DNA of 64,000 nucleotides from CAYSFW01 sp964620675. GTDB lineage: Bacteria; Pseudomonadota; Gammaproteobacteria; UWMA-0217. Both the position numbers and the translations under genes were made by a program. The notes below the pieces were generated by a model. That model saw nothing but the letters and a program-made list of their open reading frames with translations, did no database searches and was not told the DNA's origin. Every line of letters starts with the position of its first letter. Positions within the stretch are counted from its first letter, which is position 1. Below, piece by piece: positions 55,683 through 61,122 of the stretch. The stretch is taken from positions 40,130 through 104,129 of the forward strand of contig CAZUJU010000004.1 in assembly GCA_964620675.1 (NCBI GenBank), in the 5' to 3' direction.

Positions 55683-56432
55683 TCAGCGACCAAGCTCCAA
55701 CAATTCGTCGATTCCGCGTGTGGCGCGCGGCACCGGAGGGTCTTCTGCGGCAGACGCCGGTTGCCATGCCGGCGTGAAGCCGGGGGCGGAATTCCCCTTG
55801 ACCGCTCCACGCGCCGGCACCGGCTCGATTGCTTCGCGCCGTGGCGCGACCATCGGCTGGGGCGGCGCATCGACGCCGACCGCGACGGGTTCGGCCGCGG
55901 CGGCGCGGCAGGATTCGGCGAGCCGATAGGTACGCGCCGCGTCGACGATGAAAGCGCCGGCGAGAAAGTCACGTCCGAGCAACAGCGGATACTTCATGTT
56001 GGAACGATCGGCCAAATTGACCGGCGTCACCTTGCTGACACCACCGAGGCACAAAGTCAACTCGACGACCGGGCGCTCCTCGACCCCGAACACGCTGCGC
56101 TTAATCCGGGCGGTGCGCAGCAAAGGCCGCTCAAGCGTTACCGCATGACCGCCACGGTCGCGCACCGCGAACACCACCCACCGCGCGTTGCCACGGGTTT
56201 CGATCTGGAGGTCCGCAACATCGAGCGAGGAGGAATCGGCGCCGGTGTCCAGCTTCGCGTGCAACGCGAGTGCGTCGGCATCGAGCAAGTAGGCACGTTC
56301 GAGATACCCAGCCCCGGTCGCATCCGCGTTGAGCGCACCGCACGGCGCCGCGAGAACCAGTAGCGCGATGAGCCGGGGCGACGGAAAGAGTTTCCAGTTC
56401 AACAGCTTTGATTCCGTGTGTGAATTCGGCAT
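55683..56432 (-). CDS. Secreted retropepsin-like peptidase, paralogue of RimB
   Basis: A 249-residue protein with an N-terminal signal segment (about residues 15-32, LIALLVLAAPCGALNADA). A domain homologous to RimB follows: KLDTGADSSSL is the DTG signature and NMKYPLLLGRDFLAGAFIVD is the second motif. A Pro/Ala-rich tail is at ~185-249. Unlike the rimB gene upstream, it should act in the periplasm. It converges on the aspA-like gene, 7 bases apart. The start is the ATG at 56432; a TTG eight codons upstream is possible. Substrate unknown. Confidence 0.75.
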   Translation of the reverse strand: MPNSHTESKLLNWKLFPSPRLIALLVLAAPCGALNADATGAGYLERAYLLDADALALHAKLDTGADSSSLDVADLQIETRGNARWVVFAVRDRGGHAVTLERPLLRTARIKRSVFGVEERPVVELTLCLGGVSKVTPVNLADRSNMKYPLLLGRDFLAGAFIVDAARTYRLAESCRAAAAEPVAVGVDAPPQPMVAPRREAIEPVPARGAVKGNSAPGFTPAWQPASAAEDPPVPRATRGIDELLELGR

Positions 56433-56456
56433 CGCGGCGCGCAGCGGTAATCGCAA

Positions 56457-56840
56457 ACGAGCGAACGATCACGCCAGCGGCCACCGTGAGTCTAGCAGCG
56501 ATTTGCCGGACCGCCGCGTACCCGCACGACGGCGGGCGCCAATCGCTGCCAATGCCAACAAAAAGGCCCGCGCGAGTCGCCATAGGCGGCAACCAGCAAC
56601 GCGGGCCAAGTAACGAGAGAGGAGGAAACGCTCGCGCCAATCGCTTTGCGGCGATCGGCCCTCATGCAACGTCAATTCGGACTATCGTTGCTCAGCGGAA
56701 CCGCCAGTGAGGGAGAGTCACTACGATCCGCTACGAAACACACAAGGCCGCGCATGAGAGGTTAACGGGAACGATAATGAAATTGTCTGTGCCAGGCATT
56801 GCGAAAACGCAAATTCTTCTCCGGTCGCGTGCCGTGCGCG
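56457..56840. other. Gap between ROK kinase and the secreted retropepsin gene
   Basis: Holds a branched terminator-like hairpin on the minus strand (56560-56607) and presumably the promoter of the secreted retropepsin gene. No other structure or gene is evident. Confidence 0.5.
56560..56607 (-). terminator. Terminator downstream of the bcp-pduO-ROK unit
   Basis: On the minus strand GGCCCGCG (56600-56607) pairs perfectly with CGCGGGCC (56565-56572), enclosing a 27-base loop that can form a small inner hairpin. Five T residues (56560-56564) follow. It lies about 230 bases after the ROK stop. The loop is long for a simple terminator. Confidence 0.6.
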
Positions 56841-57791
56841 TCATAAATCCGAACCGTTACGCACCTGGAGCGCGTCGCCCGCACCCGCCGGTTGCGCGCC
56901 GAGCCAGGCCGCGCCGCGCACCCCGCTGGAGTCGCCGAACCGGGGCGCTCTTAGGTCCGTGGTGACGCAATCCGAGAACACATAACCCGGCCAGATCATC
57001 GGCACCTGGCGGTAAAGGCGTTGCACGTTGGAAAGCCCACCCCCCAGCACGATCACGGCGGGATCGAGCACGTTGATCACCTGCGCGAGTCCGCGCGCCA
57101 AGCGGTTTTCGTACCGCCGCAGAGTCAGCTCCGCTGCCGCCTCGCCGGCCATCGCGCGGCGCACGATTTCCGCCGCATCGAGCGCCTGGCCGGTATGCGC
57201 GAGGTGGTCGCGAGCGAGTCCCGGCCCGCTCAGATAGGTTTCGAGACAACCGTGCTGGCCACACCAGCAGCTCGGCCCCGGGACTTCGTCGCGTGACGGC
57301 CAGGGTAACGGGTTGTGGCCCCACTCGCCGGCATTGCCGCTCCCGCCAGGGTACAACCGTTCGCCGATCACGACACCGGCACCGGTCCCCGTCCCGAGGA
57401 TGACGCCGAACACACTCGCGGCGCCTTTCGCCGCACCGTCGGTCGCCTCCGACAACGCGAAACAGTTGGCGTCGTTGCTCAGGGCAACCGGCCGCTCAAG
57501 CAAGGCCTCGAGGTCCGCCTGAAGCGACTGGCCATTGAGACAAACTGAATTGGCGTTGCGTATGAGTCCCGTCGTTGGCGACACCGATCCCGGAATTCCG
57601 ATTCCTACGCTGCCTTCGGCGCCCAATTCGGCCTCCGCAGCGCGTACCAGCCGCGCGACCGTCGCCAGCGTCGCGCGGTAGTCGCCCGCAGGGGTCGGCA
57701 CACGTTGTCGCAGCAGCACTGCCCCGTCGGCCGCGAGCGCGATGATCTCAATCTTGGTCCCCCCGAGGTCGATCCCGAAGCGCGGCTTCAT
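56841..57791 (-). CDS. ROK-family sugar kinase
   Basis: A 316-residue ROK kinase (glucokinase/fructokinase-like). The phosphate motif FGIDLGGTKIEI is at the N-terminus, with the zinc-binding ROK motif CWCGQHGCLETYLSG in the middle and a GGGLSNV segment near the end. The sugar cannot be specified. The ATG at 57791 overlaps the pduO-type gene stop as ATGA, so it is translationally coupled. The three-gene unit peroxiredoxin-adenosyltransferase-kinase is on the minus strand. Confidence 0.9.
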   Translation of the reverse strand: MKPRFGIDLGGTKIEIIALAADGAVLLRQRVPTPAGDYRATLATVARLVRAAEAELGAEGSVGIGIPGSVSPTTGLIRNANSVCLNGQSLQADLEALLERPVALSNDANCFALSEATDGAAKGAASVFGVILGTGTGAGVVIGERLYPGGSGNAGEWGHNPLPWPSRDEVPGPSCWCGQHGCLETYLSGPGLARDHLAHTGQALDAAEIVRRAMAGEAAAELTLRRYENRLARGLAQVINVLDPAVIVLGGGLSNVQRLYRQVPMIWPGYVFSDCVTTDLRAPRFGDSSGVRGAAWLGAQPAGAGDALQVRNGSDL

Positions 57792-58345
57792 GGTTTGGCC
57801 CGACCGCGCCAGAGCACCTCGCCGCCCGGCTCGGCACGAACCAACAAGCGTGCCGCGACGAACAACCAGTCGGAGAGTCGATTGAGGTAGCGCAAACTGT
57901 CTGGCGTGACGGTGTCCGGCTCGGTACCGACGAGCGTACGCAGCCGGCGTTCGGCGCGGCGACAGACCGCCCGGCAGACATGACACTGCGCGCCCGCCAC
58001 GCCGCCCCCCGGTAGGACAAACTCCTTGAGCGGTGGCAGTTGCGCATTCATCTCATCCAGCGATGCCTCGATCGCGGCAACCCGCGCCGCCGGCAACAAT
58101 GCGTAACCGGGCATCGCCAACTCGCCGCCAATATCGAACAGGTCATGCTGGATCTCGTCCAGAGCGACCCGCATCGGCACGGGCAAATCCCGCGTGAGCA
58201 GAACCCCAAGCGTGCAATTGAGCTCATCGACCTCGCCCATCGCCTCGATTCGCGGGTGGTCCTTTGGCACCCGTTCGCCGCCGGCAAGCCCGGTCGAGCC
58301 ATCGTCGCCGGTGCGGGTGTAGATCTTAGTCAGTCGATTGCCCAT
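57788..58345 (-). CDS. pduO: PduO-type cob(I)alamin adenosyltransferase
   Basis: A 185-residue ATP:corrinoid adenosyltransferase that makes adenosylcobalamin. The N-terminal ATP loop KIYTRTGDDGSTGLAGGERVPKD is characteristic. The helical bundle contains GEVDELN, CRRAERRL and RYLNRLSDWLFVAARLL, the last supplying the Arg-Asp site. It overlaps the upstream bcp gene by 20 bases. No B12-dependent enzyme is seen nearby; the visible nrdA is of the B12-independent type. Confidence 0.93.
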   Translation of the reverse strand: MGNRLTKIYTRTGDDGSTGLAGGERVPKDHPRIEAMGEVDELNCTLGVLLTRDLPVPMRVALDEIQHDLFDIGGELAMPGYALLPAARVAAIEASLDEMNAQLPPLKEFVLPGGGVAGAQCHVCRAVCRRAERRLRTLVGTEPDTVTPDSLRYLNRLSDWLFVAARLLVRAEPGGEVLWRGRAKP

Positions 58346-58919
58346 TGCGTGCCTCGCTGGTGTCGGATTGCGATGATCGGCTCTGCTCAGCGGAGATCAG
58401 CTGCGTGAGGTCCTGGAGCACTTCGTCTGTGTGGCGGTCGGGATTGACCTTGCGGTAGATCTTCGCCAGCGTGCCGTCGGGCGCAATGAGAAACGACTGA
58501 CGCCGCGCGAAGCGCACCGGGCCGAAGCCCGCCAAGGCGCCGTAGGCGCGCGCAACCTCGCCGCCGATATCCGACAGGAGCGGAAACGGGAGCGCCAGCT
58601 TGCGCGAAAAGCGCGCATGCCGCGCGCGATCATCCAGACTCACGCCGAATACGACCAAACCGGCGTGCTTGAGATCGACCATGTGGTCGCGAAACTGGCA
58701 CGCCTCACGGGTACAGCCAGGCGTATCGTCCTTTGGGTAGAAATAGAGCAGAACCCATTGCCCACGGTAGTCCGTCAATCGATGTTCGGTGCCAGTTTCG
58801 TCCGGTAGCACGAATTGCGGCGGCGCCCGACCGACGCTGAGCGGCTCGCGGGTGGCGTACGCGATCGGCAAAGCGATCGCGGCGGATAACAGCGGAAAGC
58901 AATCAAACACAGCAGTCAT
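58326..58919 (-). CDS. Bcp-type peroxiredoxin with N-terminal membrane or signal segment
   Basis: A 197-residue thiol peroxidase. The peroxidatic Cys is in DDTPGCTREACQFRD, preceded by VLLYFYPKDDTPG. The N-terminal ~20 residues (CFPLLSAAIALPIAYA) form a hydrophobic segment, so the protein is probably exported or membrane-anchored, unlike cytosolic Bcp. The C-terminal ~25 residues are Ser/Gln-rich. The ATG at 58919 is used. It starts the bcp-pduO-ROK unit. Confidence 0.85.
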   Translation of the reverse strand: MTAVFDCFPLLSAAIALPIAYATREPLSVGRAPPQFVLPDETGTEHRLTDYRGQWVLLYFYPKDDTPGCTREACQFRDHMVDLKHAGLVVFGVSLDDRARHARFSRKLALPFPLLSDIGGEVARAYGALAGFGPVRFARRQSFLIAPDGTLAKIYRKVNPDRHTDEVLQDLTQLISAEQSRSSQSDTSEARNGQSTD

Positions 58920-59007
58920 TCTCGCAAGCTCGACCGCGAAAGCTATACCAGCGACGAGGTACGAGTGTCCACAATCCGTGGCCGAAACACCGAAATCAAG
59001 CGCTGCT

Positions 59008-60714
59008 TCAGTTGTGGCGCTTCGACGAGGCGCCCCACTGATCCAGGTGCGCGCGCTCATCCAGGTAGATCGCGCCGCCGCGAGTGGATTTGGCGCGGAG
59101 CTTGACCTCGGCGCTGGCCGTCACGATGGCGTGGTGATTAAGGAACTTGCCAGGTTCCACCGGCACGGCCCCAACCGAGAGGGAAAAATAGGGATGAAAC
59201 TCGCGCGCACCGAGGTGATTGACGCGATACACCCCGTGCGCCTCGCGCTCACCGTCGCCATAAAATCCCGGCGCCGCGGCCTCGCATTCGCGCAGAATCG
59301 CCTCGCAGCAATCGAACCAGTCCGGGCTGCGAAAGACAACGACGAAATCGTCTCCGCCGATGTGGGCGAGGTAATCCGCCCCTCGCTCGACGTTGCGCGC
59401 CAGCAATTCGGCGACAAAGCGGATCACCGTATCGCCGCGGGCATAGCCGAAGTGGTCGTTGAACGTCGTGATCCCCTCGATATCGAAGTGCGCAACCACG
59501 AACAGCCCGCCCGCTTGTAACAACCTGCGAATGTGCTCGTTCAGGGGCACGGCCCCCGGCAGCCGCGTGAGGGGATTCATATACCGCGCGCCGTGGACCT
59601 CCAGTTCCGCAATCTGGCGCGCGAGTTGCTCCGGCCGTAGTAAGCCTAGATACTGCTCACGCGCGTCGACGACGATGATTGGATCGCCGGAAACCGCGAA
59701 CGCCGCCTCGTCAAGGCGCGTCTTCAGGGATTCGAGCGAGGCGTCCGCCGCGACCGGTTCGAAATCGAGTTCAAGCACCTCGGCGGCGCGGGTCGCGAGG
59801 TCGCAACCGCCGTTGACGAAACGCGCCAGCACGTTGATGCCACGCACCAGCCCGAGCAACCGGCCAGCGTCGACCACCGGCAGCGCATGGAGATTGGTCG
59901 CCTGCAACTGCTCCACGACCTGGGCGATCGGAGTATCCACGCCAAGAAACGCGCGATCTAACGCCAGCTGCAAGATCGGCGTTGCCGGACTCAGCGGCTC
60001 TTCCCGAGTGGATGAGTCCGCGCGGAAAGCGAGCGGCGGGTAACGGAACGCCTCAGCCAGCGGCACGACCCCATCGATACCCGGGAGTTCGAAGCTCAGC
60101 TCGGCATCGCCGCAGTGCGTCACCAGTGACACCGCTCCCAGCTCCGCCGCCAGCGCGTCGGCCCAGCCGCCCAGCGCCTGCTCAGCGGTGTCGGCCGCGG
60201 CGCTCAGCATCAGGAATTCCGGCCGCGCAAGGCGCCAGACGTCCCTGCTGCCGATCGGATCGGCATCGAGCACCAGCGCCAATGCGATTTCTTGTCGGCC
60301 CAACAGCGCAAGATCCACCGCGCTGCCAGGTTCCAAGTCCAGCGGCGACACCACCGCCACGACATTGTTCCAGCGTACGCCCGCCGATTCAGCGTGACGG
60401 CCGATGACCACGGCAAGATCCGGCCGCACCAGCCAGGCGGGCAAAAACAAACGTCCTGGCAGTTTCAGCGCGGCGTGGCGGGATACTACCCACCGCAGGA
60501 TCGCGGCGAGATCCGTCTCGTGCGGGCCGACACCTGCATCGTTAACGCTCGCCTCGTCACCCACGGGGTGGCCCTGCCCCGCACCCAGACTGGCCTGGTA
60601 GCCAACAAGTTCATGACTGAACCTGTGTCGAATCGGTTGAAAGAAAACGCGACATCCTTGTGCCCGGACGGACCGGAACGGATTACCCGTGAAGTCGCTT
60701 TGCATGGCGTGCAT
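59008..60714 (-). CDS. Degenerate EAL - CBS pair - GGDEF regulatory protein
   Basis: A ~568-residue cytoplasmic protein of EAL-CBS-GGDEF type. The N-terminal part (~15-230) looks EAL-like (VFFQPIRHRFSHELVGYQASLG), but the EAL motif reads QAS, so phosphodiesterase activity is doubtful. Two CBS domains follow (about 265-385), which usually bind adenosine ligands. The GGDEF domain (~400-560) has GGDDF in place of GGDEF and an RxxD inhibitory site exactly five residues upstream (RGADYLAHIGGDDF). Cyclase activity is thus possible but not certain. The start is uncertain: ATG at 60714 or 60705. Confidence 0.8.
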   Translation of the reverse strand: MHAMQSDFTGNPFRSVRAQGCRVFFQPIRHRFSHELVGYQASLGAGQGHPVGDEASVNDAGVGPHETDLAAILRWVVSRHAALKLPGRLFLPAWLVRPDLAVVIGRHAESAGVRWNNVVAVVSPLDLEPGSAVDLALLGRQEIALALVLDADPIGSRDVWRLARPEFLMLSAAADTAEQALGGWADALAAELGAVSLVTHCGDAELSFELPGIDGVVPLAEAFRYPPLAFRADSSTREEPLSPATPILQLALDRAFLGVDTPIAQVVEQLQATNLHALPVVDAGRLLGLVRGINVLARFVNGGCDLATRAAEVLELDFEPVAADASLESLKTRLDEAAFAVSGDPIIVVDAREQYLGLLRPEQLARQIAELEVHGARYMNPLTRLPGAVPLNEHIRRLLQAGGLFVVAHFDIEGITTFNDHFGYARGDTVIRFVAELLARNVERGADYLAHIGGDDFVVVFRSPDWFDCCEAILRECEAAAPGFYGDGEREAHGVYRVNHLGAREFHPYFSLSVGAVPVEPGKFLNHHAIVTASAEVKLRAKSTRGGAIYLDERAHLDQWGASSKRHN

Positions 60715-60989
60715 GAGTGAATGATTCTGAAAGATTTTAATTCGTAAGCCCCAAGTCGCACGCGATTCTACAATGAATCGAAAGCCGGAAAGCGCGCCGT
60801 TCACACTTCGTGACACACGCGTTCCACCCGCAAGATCGCGCGCCACGGCGGCGAAACGACCGTCGACCGGGTTCGCCCGCGTTGGCGTTGCAGTTTCCTG
60901 ACGGTCACAAATTCCCGACGAGCGCGCAAGCCGCACCGCGAGCCCTGCGACGCCGGATGCCAGCTCGCCCGGAGCCGGTTGCAGGCAGT

Positions 60990-60998
60990 TTATCCACA
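60990..60998 (+). promoter_or_regulatory. DnaA box upstream of nrdA
   Basis: An exact TTATCCACA consensus DnaA box. A relaxed second match, TTTTACACA, is at 61024-61032 in the same orientation and overlaps the first NrdR box. DnaA is known to control nrdAB in E. coli through boxes in the promoter. A single 9-mer could be chance, but its position upstream of an nrd promoter supports it. Confidence 0.6.
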
Positions 60999-61027
60999 GC
61001 CTGCACACAGGCAATCACCCACTTTTT

Positions 61028-61075
61028 ACACATCATATTGTGCTTGACCACCCAGAAAAGCACATCCTATAGTAT
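61028..61075 (+). promoter_or_regulatory. NrdR box pair upstream of nrdA
   Basis: Two 16-base partly palindromic sites resembling the NrdR consensus (ACACWATATxTxGTGT): box 1 ACACATCATATTGTGC (61028-61043) and box 2 GCACATCCTATAGTAT (61060-61075). Their starts are 32 bases apart, the spacing usual for NrdR sites. Box 2 covers the -10 hexamer, so NrdR would block the promoter. Both are imperfect. Confidence 0.7.
61044..61073 (+). promoter_or_regulatory. Sigma70 promoter of nrdA
   Basis: TTGACC (-35, 61044-61049) is separated by 18 bases from TATAGT (-10, 61068-61073). Transcription would start near 61080, leaving a leader of about 40 bases before the ATG at 61123. It lies between and under the two NrdR sites. 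Confidence 0.75.
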
Positions 61076-61122
61076 CTACGCCACCTGTCCACCACTATAG
61101 CTCACCGCCGGGAGTGTCCTTG

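Larger units (their letters stand above)
60715..61122. other. Divergent upstream region of nrdA
   Basis: The last ~140 bases hold the nrdA promoter with NrdR and DnaA boxes, listed separately. The rest (60715-60980) shows no recognisable gene. Confidence 0.6.
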
